From contig CM070553.1 of assembly GCA_036346405.1 (NCBI GenBank), forward strand, positions 72,728,976 to 72,792,975: DNA of 64,000 bases. The letters are read 5' to 3'. Origin of the DNA: Phyllostachys edulis (lineage: Eukaryota > Streptophyta > Magnoliopsida > Poales > Poaceae). This document shows, piece after piece, positions 48,312-59,058 of the stretch (position 1 is its first letter; every line of letters starts with the position of its first letter). The notes under the pieces are model-generated. The model saw only the letters and a program-made list of their open reading frames with translations. It was not told where the DNA came from and made no database searches. The translations under genes and the position numbers were made by a program.

Positions 48312-50076
48312 ATCTCCCCCTTGATGAACACATTGGCAATTTTCCACAAATGCAAATTTAGAGGTTTGAAAAGTAAAAACACGTCGTTTTCGTTCAAAGG
48401 CACAACTTGGTCCAAATACAAGAAAAAGCAAAGGAAATGACCAAGCTGGCTTCAGAATAGTAACACCAAGTGAGACACGGCAAAAGAAAGCACGAAAGTT
48501 TCAAATTCCAGAAAGGAGTCAAATTCTCACTTAAGGTCCATATGAAAGAACAATTGTTCGATATGACCTTTGATCATTGTGAGGATCAAGAATTGCAATT
48601 CAAGTTCAGAAATAGCAATAAAACCAAAAGAATGCAAATAAGAAACTCCCCCTCACTATGATCCTCAAATTTTCAATTTTTCTCCAAGTAGCTCCCCCTT
48701 TTTCATAACTCCCCTTTTTCAAACATCTTCTCCCCTTTACACAAATTTTTGAAATATCTTCTCCCCCTTTGACAATGGAGTCATCAAGGAATCACGCCTT
48801 CCTCTCATTCAGAGATGACAAATGCGAATGAGGAAAAGCATAAGATGGAGCATGCATGAAATGCAATGGAGTGGCTTCAATTTTTTTGTATTTTTCAATT
48901 TTGAATACAAGAAGCTTTGGAGATTACCCAAAAGAACAAGTTAGCATTTCTAAAGTTGCACAAACAACATATCAAGCCTTCCAAAAGGCTAGCAAGATCA
49001 TGATAAGACATATATAACAAAGCTAAGCAAGAAGGCTCAATATAAAGCAATGAATTTTAGCATTTTAAGCAAAGCTTCAAATCTAGCAAGTTCATCAACA
49101 GGGATCCTAAAATGATACTGGCCATGTCAAAATGTCAACGTGAGATCCAAAAGCTAACAATGACCACATTAAGAGACAAATAGGTCCTGAAATGAATCGT
49201 TTTGCTCAATTTTCTCAAACGCCCATTTTTCAACAATTTTTCATTTGCATTGAGTATTGAAGTTGACTAATGATCTAACTTAGTGACAAGATCCTGGACT
49301 AGGAGCCATCCACACACTCATCCTAAGCTTCGACCAAAAGTTGATTAAAGGTATATCTTAGCGAAGAAGATCCTGGACTAGGAGCCATCCACAAACTCTT
49401 CCTAAGCTTCTACCAGTATGATAAATCTTGAGGTCCATGTCGGGCCAGACAAGCAAATTCCCCATGAGATCGTTCGATCATCAAACTATCTCCAAGTTCA
49501 TGTCTTTGACATGCAGTCTCGAAGAGTAGTTGGGCACAATTTAAGCATAAGACAATCTTGAAGTTTGATTTTTCATTTTCACAAGAGCGCTTTTAGATTC
49601 TTAAGAACACAAGAAGCTCAAGTAATGATCAAAGCTAGATTCAAGAGCTAACAAAGCAATTTTGACAAGGCCAATGTCACAAAAGGAGCACTAATTAAGA
49701 ATCGCTAAACAATTCATAAATTGCTAATTTCTTAGTTCAAGTTGTTTTTCAAGTTCTAGCTCATACAACAAAGACTTAGCTACACATGTGAAAGCATGAT
49801 AATTCTAGCAAGTCAAAGAACTAGACATGGCATTGAGCAAGAATTGAAACACTAAAGCTCCAAAGGGTAATAAGCAAAGCTTCATCAATTTTAAAAGATA
49901 AGCTTAAAAGCTTATATTACAATGCATCTTTTGGATTTTTCATATGAATGCAATATGATACAATGAGATGCAAGAAAAGCTCATAAAGCCTAAAAACCTA
50001 ACAAGATCAAAAAGATCAACAAGTTCAAAAGAAGATCAATAAAAGATCAAAAGAACAGAAAAGATCCAACTCCCCC
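48312..50076 (-). other. 3' non-coding region of the copia element with many polypurine tracts
   Basis: Between the pol end and the 3' LTR there is no gene. The tract next to the LTR reads CAAGGGGGAGAT on the minus strand. Further purine tracts (GGGGGAG or AAAGGGG cores) are near 48646, 48691, 48710, 48731, 48761 and 50071. Multiple such tracts before the 3' LTR are a reported Sirevirus trait. An imperfect direct repeat containing GATCCTGGACTAGGAGCC lies near 49290 and 49370. No envelope-like frame is seen. Confidence 0.65.
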
Positions 50077-50797
50077 TCAAACCAACCCATAGGGATAAAT
50101 TACCCCTAACTCACTTCTCAAGGTGGCAAACCTTCTTGGGTCTAAAGGCTTGGTGAGGATATCGGCTAACTGAACCTCGGACTCCACAAAATGCAGCACA
50201 ATATCACCCTTTTCAACGTGATCTCTAAGGAAGTGATAGCGAATGTCTATGTGCTTGGTCCTAGAATGTTGCATTGGGTTTTTAGCAATGTTAATAGCAG
50301 AAGTGTTGTCACAGAAGAGAGGAACACTAGCAAAAGTTAACCCCTTAAGAGTGGAGACCATCCACAAAATCGACTACAAAGAACTAGCAAAGAGCCTACA
50401 TATTATTCAAAGAAGGATTGTGCAATGAAGACTACTTCCTAGATGACCAAGAGACAAGAGAAGTGCCTAAGAAATGACATGTGCCAGATGTGCTCTTTCT
50501 ATCTAGCCTACAGCCCACAAAATCAGAATCTGAAAACCCCCAGATGGACAGCGAAGATGAACAAGAATACCAAATACCATACTGAAGGGTAGAGTGTAAA
50601 TACCTGAAAATGCGCTTAACGGCTTGGCGATGTGAAGTCCTCGGTGACACATGAAACCTCGCACAGAGGCAGACCACGAAGTGGATATCCGGTCTTGAGG
50701 CAGTCAAGTACAGGAGGGAACTGATCATGCTGTGGTACTCACGTTGATCCACAGCTTCTCCTTCCTCATCTGGATCCAAAGCAGTCGAAGTCGCCAT
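50077..50797 (-). pseudogene. Copia RNase H
   Basis: This is the end of the copia pol. The first part (50432-50797) holds YLTASRPDIHFVVCLCARF and FSDSDFVGCRLDRKSTSGTC, the RNase H start. The second part (50077-50367) holds FCDNTSAINIAKNPMQHSRT and HFVESEVQLADILTKPL. A stop/frame change near 50400-50430 divides them. The core residues D, D of DSD and of CDN are visible. Confidence 0.85.
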
Positions 50798-50809
50798 GGG
50801 AGTGGCGAT

Positions 50810-52288
50810 CTACTTGTAGTCACCCATCTCAAAACGCTTGAGTAAATCCTTCGTGTACTTCGTTTGATGGATGAAGATCCCTTCCTTGCATTGCTTGATT
50901 TGTAACCCCAGAAAGTAATTCAGTTCTCCCATCATGCTCATCTCAAATTCCCTGGACATGGTCTCAGAAAAACTAGAAACAAGAGCATTAGAGGAACCAC
51001 CAAAGATAATATCATCAACATAAATCTGAACAAGCAGGAAGTCATTGCCATGCCTAAGAATGAAAAGAGTCTTATCTACTTTTCCCATTTCAAAATCATC
51101 CTTAAGCAAGAAGGTCTTAAGCCTATCATACCATGCTCTAGGGGCTTGCTTAAGACCATACAAGGCTTTGGATAACTTGAAAACATGATCAGGATGCTTG
51201 GGATTCTCAAAGCCACGGGGTTGTCTAACATAAACTTCCTCCTCTATAAAACCATTCAAAAAGGCACTCTTGACATCCATTTGATACAATCGAAAGCCTT
51301 TAGAAGCAGCAAATGCAAGCAGAATCCAAATGGCTTCTAATCTAGCAACAGGAGCGAAGGTTTCATCAAAATCTAACCCCTCAACCTGGCTAAAACCCTG
51401 AGCTACCAACCTAGCCTTGTTTCTAATCACAGAACCATCCTTATTTTGTTTATTTTTGAACACCCAACGGGTTCCTATAACATTATGTCCACTAGGAGAT
51501 TTTACAAGGTTCCAAACCTTATTTCTTTCAAAATTCTCTGACTCCTCATGCATGGCATTGACCCAATTAGCATCAGATAAAGCATGTGATATATCTTTGG
51601 GTTCAAAAGAAGCTACAAATGCAGAGTGAGAGAAAAGGCTCGGATTATGATACCTGGAGCGAGTGACTCGCTCATGGAGATTACCAATCATCTGATCCGG
51701 GGGGTGTTGCTTCTGAATGTGCAAAGGAGCGCTTGGGGGAGATAGCGTCTCCTCAACCTTCGTAGGTACTGCTGATGAAGAAGTTGCAGCAGGAGCCTCA
51801 ATTGGAGGTGAAGCAGTCGTAGCAAGTTCTGGAGCTTGGGCAGCTTGCATAGGAACATCAGCAACAAGTGGAGGAGCAGTATCAAGTTCATCCTCATCTT
51901 CTTCAACAAAAATGCTCTCTGTCACCTGTAAGTCACCTGAAACATCGGATCTAGCTTCAGGGCTAGTCTCATCAAAAGTGACATTGCATGTCTCCTGGAT
52001 AATGTTAGTTTCAACATTAAAAACCCGAAAACCTCTCGAATGAGCAGGATAACCCAGAAATAAACCATCACAAGTCCTTGATTCAAATTTATCTAGGTTT
52101 CCTATCTTGAGAATAAAACACTTCGATCCAAAGACTCGAAAGTGAGAGACAGAGGGATTTCTACCAAAACGAAGCTCATATGAAGTCTTGCCCAAAGACG
52201 GTCTCAAAAAGACACAGTTTGAAATATGGCAAGCTGTAGCAATAGCTTCGGCCCAAAACCTCCTCGGTGTGCTATACTCATCCAGCAT
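50810..52288 (-). pseudogene. Copia integrase C-terminal part and reverse transcriptase
   Basis: This frame of 492 residues is the longest intact pol piece. It contains the integrase tail (KTSYELRFGRNPSVSHFRVF), a variable linker rich in Ala/Ser/Pro, and the copia RT (RVT_2). RT motifs are WVFKNKQNKDGSVIRNKARL, YQMDVKSAFLNGFIEEEVYV and the catalytic YVDDIIFG. It ends with a stop just before the RNase H part. It overlaps the integrase frame upstream by a frame shift around 52290. Confidence 0.9.
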
Positions 52289-52845
52289 CGTTCTAGCCTC
52301 TCGACTAGAGTCCTGTTCTTTCTTTCCACAACGCTATTTTGTTGAGGGACGTGTGGAGAAGAGAACTGATGCTCAATACCACGCTCAGCACAAAAAGAGG
52401 CAAAAGAAGCATTCTTGAACTCCGTGCCATTGTCACTACGGATCGCTCTCAAGGCACTAGGAAGTTCAGAAGCCAAACGAAGAACAAGGTCATGATAATG
52501 ATCAAAAGCCTCATCCTTCGAAGCAAGAAAGAACACCCAAGAGTATCTCGAAAAATCATCGACTATGACAAGAATGTACCAATTGTCACCGACTGACCGA
52601 ACCCTAGCAGGACCAATAGTATCCATATAAAGCAACTGTCCCGGTCCGTCAGTCATGACCATAGTCAATGACGGGTGTGAGGCGGCAACTTGCTTGCCAT
52701 GCCTACAGGGTGCACATACAGCATCCTTCACAGCTTTGAGTTTAGGCAAACCTCTCATGAGATCAAGGCCGCTAACTCGTGTCAGATGATCAAAACCAAT
52801 GTGCCCCAAACGTCGGTGCCAAAGCCGATATCGAAGAAGAAGCAA
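52204..52845 (-). pseudogene. Copia integrase, zinc-binding and catalytic core
   Basis: The GAG-pre-integrase zinc motif is WHRRLGHIGFDHLTR with CAPCRHGKQ. The catalytic residues are in LYMDTIGPAR (Asp), RAIRSDNGTEF (Asp) and VVERKNRTL (Glu). The frame is intact over the catalytic core and shifts at the end, the last 40 residues being out of phase with family sequence. Confidence 0.88.
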
Positions 52846-52992
52846 TTACACTTAAGGGATCCAAGAAGAGATTCGTAAAAATCAGCTCCAAAAATTCTAC
52901 CAACTCTAGAAATCCCAAAACGAGCTCACCAAAAGAATCAAGCACACGACAGCATTCTTCTTAAAACGAGTCTCATAACCATCATCGAGAAG

Positions 52993-53334
52993 TCAGGAGA
53001 CGTAAAGGAGATTGTACCTTAGTTTAGACACAAGCGCGACGTCCTTGAGAATGAACTTGTCGCTCACCCCGATCACTCCAGCCTTCAATGCGCCCTTGTA
53101 TATCATCTCCAAAGGTGATGAAGTCATCACCGTTGACCGCGTGAAAGAGGTGAACCATCTTGAGTCTCCGGTCATGTGGCGTGAACACCCGAGTCGATTT
53201 AACCATGTGTTCTTCCCCTTCCGCGGCAATCCACGAAAATCAAGGAGCAAAAGAACGATGTGTCTCAACATCAAGTTAGTTAAAAGCGACTTGGGAACCC
53301 AAGATCGAGACACTCGCTCATGAGTAGTATGCAA
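52993..53334 (-). pseudogene. Copia protease region, broken active site
   Basis: The frame has GCSRHMTGDSRWFTSF and then LKDVALVSKLRYNLLYVS, the region between protease active site and GAG-pre-integrase. Just before GCSRHM the expected D-S-G loop is not readable in this frame (WLNRLGC), and small insertions/deletions place it in another frame. No active protease could be made from this copy. Confidence 0.75.
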
Positions 53335-53772
53335 AGCAGATGTGCTATCCTTGACTTTATTAGCGCTCTATTATGAGCAATGGTAACAAGAACATGAGAT
53401 GCATCCTGCCTAGGAACATCGTGATGAGCATGTGCAGCAAATCCTAGACCGGGGTTCTTCTTTTGTACGTGACCATGTCTCATAAAAGCTCTAGGTTGAT
53501 TAGATGACATTCTGGCAATATTTTTCTTAGCATTCTTCAACCTACGCCAACAGAACTCAACCAAATGTCCACTCTTCTTGCAATAGGTGCAATGGTATTT
53601 TGTACCACTGGGAGAAGCACCTTTTGCCTCAAAAGAAGGTTGGACAAACCCTGCAGATTTAAAGACAGTTTTTGCAGGTTGGGTTTTGAATTCAACTAAG
53701 CCTTTTTCCAAGACCTGAATGACATTAGGCTTGGACATGTCCTGGGCAAAGTTGTATCCTAAACCTTGCTTC
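53280..53772 (-). pseudogene. Copia gag-pol junction with second zinc knuckle
   Basis: The frame carries CTYCKKSGHLVEFC, a second CCHC knuckle after the one in gag. Around it are basic and aromatic residues (RRLKNAKKNIARMSSNQPRA). It is out of frame both with gag upstream (shift near 53770) and with the protease downstream (shift near 53330). Confidence 0.8.
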
Positions 53773-55537
53773 TTAAAAAGGAGTTTTAGATTTATCTAGA
53801 ATCATGTTTAACTGTTTTTCACCATTAGAGAATCTTTCTAAAGTATCCTTGAGATATGCATTCTCTTTTCCAACATTAGCACATGATTCACAAGTCTTGC
53901 CTTTAATGGCTCTAGCATGTTTCTCCTTAAGATGAGCAACTTCAAGCTTATAGGCGGCACAAGAGGCACAAGGTGTAGACTCAATTGTGTCCTTAAGCTT
54001 GGCATATTTAGCTCTAACTACTTCTAAAATATCCTTAACTTCATGTTCGCGTTCTAAGCAGAAAGAGCAAAAGGTAGATTTCACATTGCCAAAAGCATCC
54101 AACTTGCTAGATTCTAAGCATTTTTCACATAGAGCAGATTTAATATCAATTAGCTCAGTTCTAGCATTTTCAAGTTGATGCAAAGCAATATCATGAGCAG
54201 ATTGTAGTTTAGACAGTTCGGAATGCAAAGCATGGCAGGATGAACATTCATCAACATCTAGACTCTTAGCATTCACAAGCTCTAATGTCAAATTTTTGAC
54301 TTGTGACTCTAGATCCTTGTTCCTAGCCATGGTAAACTCTAAAACCTTATCCTGACTAAGCAATTGTTCATACATGTTATCGCATCTAGCAGAAAGAACA
54401 TCATAGGAGAGAGGTACCTCATTGTCGTCATCGGCGTGGACGGAGTCGGCCATGAAGCACATGCTGGTGAAATCCTTGGCCTTCCCCTTCTTGTCTTGAG
54501 GAATCTCCTCCTCCTTGTCCTCCTCGCTCCCGGAGTCCACATCGCTCATGGATTGATCTCCAAAAGCGGCAAGGACTCGGTGAGCAGCCTTCATGAGCTT
54601 GGCAGCATCATACTTGGGCTTGCCCCCTTTGGGCTTCTTCCAGGCAGGTTTCTCATCCTTGCGGTTGCCCTTACCTTTTAGCTTGGGGCAGTTGGCTCGG
54701 ATGTGATATAGCTCTCCACACTCATAGCATGTCACCGGGCCACCTCTCTTTCTATTTCTGACATTATTATATGCCTGTGTCACTTTCTTGGTTAAAAGAG
54801 CTAAATCAGCCTCAGGAAGACTCTCAAACTCTTCTTCTTGAATAGCAGATAAACACGCAAAAGAAAAACCAGAAGAAGACTCAGAAGAACCATCAGGAGT
54901 CCTTTTGAGAGGATCAGCCACCAAAGCCATGTTATCCTTCTTAGGATTACTGCCTCTCTTGATCTCATGAGTTTTTAGCTTGCTATAAAGCAGCTCCAAA
55001 GTGAGATTAGAGAGATCGATGTTCTCCTCTATGGCAGTTGCCTTTATCTCCCACTCCTTGGTGTTGATTGCAACCAAGAGGTGGGTGGCATTCTCAGATT
55101 GAGAGAACTCAATGTCAACAGCTCTCATCTGATTGATAAATTTGTTGAAACGAGTAAAGACGTCATCGATGCTCTCGCCAGGACGCATCTCGAATTTGTT
55201 GTACTCTCGCTTGTAGACATTCTGACGCACTTGCTTGATCTGGGACGATCCCTCATGGTAAGTTTCGAGGGTGTGCCAAATCTCATGTGTGGTCGTAAGG
55301 TTGCAAATCCTATCGTACTCTTGCCTACCAAGCCCAGCATATAGAAGGTTCTTTGCCTTGTTGTTGTTAGCCAAGAGGGTCACGGGCTTCGTGAGCAACA
55401 TCGGGCAAAACGAGCGGGGCTCGAACAACCTCCCAGATAGCTTGTCCTTCGCTCTCAAGGAAGACTCGCATGCGATTCTTCCAATAGGCATAGTCGAGCC
55501 CATCGAAGACATGCGACTTGGTCGAGTACTTATCCAT
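53773..55537 (-). pseudogene. Copia Gag
   Basis: The start is ATG 55537-55535, which gives DKYSTKSHVFDGLDYAYWKN, the usual Sirevirus Gag start. A one-base shift occurs around 55380-55430, before NNKAKNLLYAGLGRQEYDRI. UBN2-type gag domain: about residues 60-200. A CCHC zinc knuckle, CYECGELYHIRANC, is near 54700-54740. After it come a lysine-rich stretch, an acidic block (DSGSEEDKEEE) and a long coiled coil with paired cysteines (CSSCHALHSELSKL, CASCAAYKLE). Only the N-terminal shift and the end near 53773 break it. Confidence 0.85.
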
Positions 55538-55580
55538 CGCCAAGTTCAGTGACCAGTTAAGATCAAGATTGAACTAACCG

Positions 55581-55593
55581 GGCTCTGATACCA
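55581..55593 (-). promoter_or_regulatory. Primer-binding site of the copia element
   Basis: The minus strand reads TGGTATCAGAGCC two bases after the 5' LTR end, matching the initiator-Met tRNA. Confidence 0.9.
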
Positions 55594-55595
55594 CT

Positions 55596-57663
55596 TGTTG
55601 GACCGAAAAGGCGACTAGAGGGGGGGGTGAATAGGAGCACACTCACTTTTTCACAAAGTATGAATTCAACACCAATTTTACTCCAGTAGCTATGAAAGCT
55701 ATGAAGATTAATCTACAAGTACAGTGGAGGACTTGTATTGAATTCACACTAAGAACCCCAAAGCAATAGATCAAAGGAAAATCAAATCAAAGGCTGAGTG
55801 GTCAGACCGGTTTTTGTACGGCGGTCTAACCTGTTCTTCGAGCGGTCTGACCGGCGTTCTAAAATCGGTCTGACCGATTTTGTCCAGAACAGTATGAACA
55901 GCCTGAAAACCGAAACTCAAATCGATCTAACTTTTGATCTATAAAGCCAAACTCCACGAAACTTGACACACACCTTCTCAAAGATATTGTGAACCTATTC
56001 CAATCAAGGATCGCACAAATCCAAGCCAAGGTTCCTATTTTTTGCAGTTTGAGCAAAGTTAGGTCAAAAACCGAGTAAGAATCAAAATATGATCTAGAGA
56101 CTTGCTCGTGGGTAATTGATGATCAAGATGATCCTAGATGAATTCCCACAAGTCACAGCAAGTTAGATCAAGCCAAGAAACCAAGCAAAAACTCGAGAAT
56201 CAAAGAGAGGCACCAAATCACCAAATAGAGAGAAAAAGAGAGAACAGATTCATCTTGAGAGAAATCTCTTTGGATTGATTTGATGGGTATTGGTTTACAG
56301 CCACTCCACCAATGGAGGACAAAGACTCAATACATGAGCACGAAATCCAATCCAACTCTCTAGAACCCTAACCTCCACTAATCATCTCCCTAAGCAAACT
56401 AGGGTTTCAAACACAATGAAAGGGTTGAAGGGGGTGCAGCCACCTCCCTCCTCTATTTATAGTGGAGGCTTAGACCTTCTAGAAGAGTAACCATAATGGG
56501 CTCCCGTTAAGGCCCAAAACAAACGGGTCACACACGCACGTATTTTAAAGCATCGTCTTCATCTCTTGACCTAATCCACTTCACCTTGCGCCATCTTGTG
56601 CCGTGATTTGGCAAAAGGTTACCAAGGCGGTATTTGGTAAAATTACCAAAATACCGCTTCTCGATCTTTTTGCAAAGACCGAGTCCCATCTTCGTGAAGC
56701 ACCTCCATGCTTCGCCACGTGTAGGTTGATCCAGCTGCTCTCTTCATGTCGGCAAGTCTCTCCCAGCCGGCTCTCACCGAAACCACCATGGCACTTGCAC
56801 CGACCCCCGCGCCGCTTGATCCAACCCGTCGCACCAAACTGCCCGTTCGGTCATCCTTGTCCATTCTGCGCCATGCTTGAACCCATTGACCTCACTCGGC
56901 ATCCCCGATCATTCTGGACCTTAGCTCTCCAAGCTTAGTCCCGATCATCCTCGCCGTTGACCGTCATTGACCTCCAAGCAACCTGCACAACAATAGACAA
57001 AGAAATCGATTCCGGGAACAAGTTCTTCACAACTTGACCCATGTTAGTCAAAACATGCATCATGCAACACATATGCCATGAAACCCACGAACTTGACCTA
57101 ACTTCCAAACATCGCCGCCACGAAGGACGACGAGACAAGTGAAAACCGGTCAGACCGCCACCATGGCCGGTCTGACCGCCCCCTGGCCGGTCTAACTGCC
57201 ACCTGTTGGCCGATCTGACCGCCCAGCTGGGACTTAGCCAAATTTCCATCATGGAAATCCGAAACCTATTGGAATTTTCAAGCCAATAGAACTTTTACTT
57301 GGAAGCTCCAAAAATTATGAGACCAAGTGCAGAAGAACCCTCTCACTTGCCTACACCTTCTATTTTTGGCCCAGCTCCAAAATCCAGAGACATTACAATG
57401 GCCGGTCTGACCGCTCAGGCAAAGCCGGTCAGACCGCTCCACTGGCCGGTCTGACCGCCACCCTGGCTGGTCTGACCGCCGGCAACCATTTAAGAAAAAC
57501 CACACGGGCATGGCCAGTCTGATCGCCACAATGGCCGGTCAGACCGCCAGAGGCCTGACAGACCTGGAGCTTTGCCGAAAACACGTGATTCGACAAACCG
57601 TCAATGACATTGCCAATTGTAACATCATCCTAAGATCTTAGGCATATCCCCATGATATCCACA
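55596..57663 (-). repeat. 5' LTR of the copia element
   Basis: This is 2,068 bases and unbroken, with TATA box CTATAAATA at 56454-56462 (minus strand). Clusters of GGTCTGACC/GGTCAGACC palindromes, usually inside CCGGTCTGACCGC, lie at 55800-55880 and 57145-57545. GTCCT follows at 57664. Confidence 0.93.
57145..57545. repeat. GGTCTGACC palindrome cluster in the copia 5' LTR
   Basis: About ten copies of GGTCTGACCG or GGTCAGACCG lie within 400 bases, mostly preceded by GGCC. Conserved palindromes in LTRs have been described for Sireviruses. The function is unknown; they lie upstream of the TATA box in the minus orientation (U3). Confidence 0.85.
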
Positions 57664-57668
57664 GTCCT

Positions 57669-58738
57669 CTACTGAGAGAGGAGTGCTAGGATGAGGTCAT
57701 CGTGTGACTTTGTGAATTCCTCTGCTCCCGGTACATTTCTGTACGCTGCTTGGTTTGTTGGAGGATGTCCGACACCTGACTTGCAAGCTAAACATAACCT
57801 AGAGTTTCTACTAAAGGAGGGTCTGGATTATTCAAGATATCCCGAACTCGCTGTAGGTTTTGTATCGTTATCGAAGGTCATGGCAGATTTCCACTCGCAG
57901 TGGGCGTCCGATGGGTTGAGATTTCCCTTGACCTTCCGGATGGCCCTGCCTGATTCCTTATCCGCGGCGGGGTAAGAACAGGTGAATTAACTGATGCATG
58001 TCCATCAACTCAGTTGCCTCCGGTAGTTCGTGCTTGAGCACCCGTACCATTTCCACCAGCAGGTGGTGACGAGTTAACCCGTAGAGGACTGTGCATGGCA
58101 TCCGGATTGGTACCTCTGATTGGGTTAACTTCGTGGCACCAACAGTGATCTTCCGAGGAACTCCCATCGTAGCTAAGGGAGAGCCTTCCAACGCTTCTGC
58201 AAGGAGCTTCCATGATGGAGAGCGGTTAGAGATTACTGCCTCTGGTGGGCTTTGTGGTGGACTTATCCTGATCCGGTGGAGCGCCGATCGTATGCTGAGT
58301 TTCACCATGCCCACTTGGCCAGCGATCGATGATAACTTCATTGATACCCTTACCATGTGTCAATTGGCCCCCGAAATACATAGGAGCCGTTGGCGAATAC
58401 TGGTCGCCCATGACAACATCGAGAGTACTTGGACTCTCTGGTTCCCGCGCTGGGCTCCCATTGTCGCTTCTGCTGGTCAGATCGACCAGGCTTGCAAAGG
58501 TGTTCGGATGTTCTAAACTGGTCAGAACGAGTTGTTCCTCTGAGAGCGCCATTGCTGGTGGCAATGTATCCTCATCCATCCGATCGATTTCATTAATCTC
58601 CGTGACTGGTGAACCAGCGGTGGAGGAGGACAAGGATGACATCCCGTTTTCTTTCATAGCGCGGATGCATGCGTCCATGTCGAGGCTGGAATAGTCCGCC
58701 AGGTCAAACTAGTTTTCCTCATCCCAAGTCCCTACCAT
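57669..58738 (-). pseudogene. Gag of the Tat element, N-terminal half
   Basis: The likely start is ATG 58738-58736 (MVGTWDEEN, then a stop, then DLADYSSLDMDACIRAMKEN). It continues as an acidic, Ser/Thr-rich region (58226-58678), then a shifted frame (57958-58356) with VPIRMPCTVLYGLTRHHLLV. The rest of gag is across the copia insertion from 32139 to 30905. There is no known domain in this half; its position 100 bases after the 5' LTR and continuity with gag support the call. Confidence 0.7.
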
Positions 58739-58820
58739 GTTCGCATGAGCGATGATGGAGCGAAGGAAGTGGATGAGGAATGCTTGAGCGAAGTAATCTT
58801 CAAGAACTCAACGCCTTCTT

Positions 58821-58839
58821 CCCCACGGACGATGCCAGC
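58821..58839 (-). promoter_or_regulatory. Primer-binding region of the Tat element
   Basis: The minus strand right after the 5' LTR reads GCTGGCATCGTCCGTGGGG, close to the TGGCGCC-type site of grass Tat elements with a change at the CG. The tRNA cannot be fixed from the sequence alone. Confidence 0.45.
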
Positions 58840-59058
58840 TGTCGGTAATCAAGTCGTCGATCTTACGAAATAAAATGAGCAAAATGGCCAAGAGTTATTG
58901 GGAGAGAATGAGATTGCTCTTTTATTGCTATGAACTGGCTATTACAGGGGGTGCCTTCGACAAGGCAGTGGACTAATCCTATTTAAACTGAGCGTAATGC
59001 TTGCTATATTGCAGAATCAGACTTGAAACATGAATCTAATGTCGATTGCTATGCTCCA
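58840..59058 (-). repeat. 5' LTR of the Tat element, inner 219 bases
   Basis: This aligns almost base for base with 8229-8451. The LTR is cut at 59058 by a chromovirus; its remaining part of about 470 bases must lie to the right of the window. Confidence 0.88.

Larger units (their letters stand above)
32140..57663 (-). mobile_element. Sirevirus-like copia element, duplication GTCCT
   Basis: Both LTRs start TGTTGGACCGAAA on the plus strand and continue with GGCGACTAGAGGGGG, a sequence typical of Sirevirus LTRs, and end in ATATCCACA. GTCCT flanks the whole element (32135-32139 and 57664-57668). Gag and pol lie on the minus strand at 55537-50077, so the 5' LTR is the right one (55596-57663). 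The primer-binding site, a 3' region rich in polypurine tracts and LTR palindromes also fit Sireviruses. Without the nested 14.1-kb insertion it would be about 11.4 kb. It interrupts the Tat gag gene. Confidence 0.93.
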
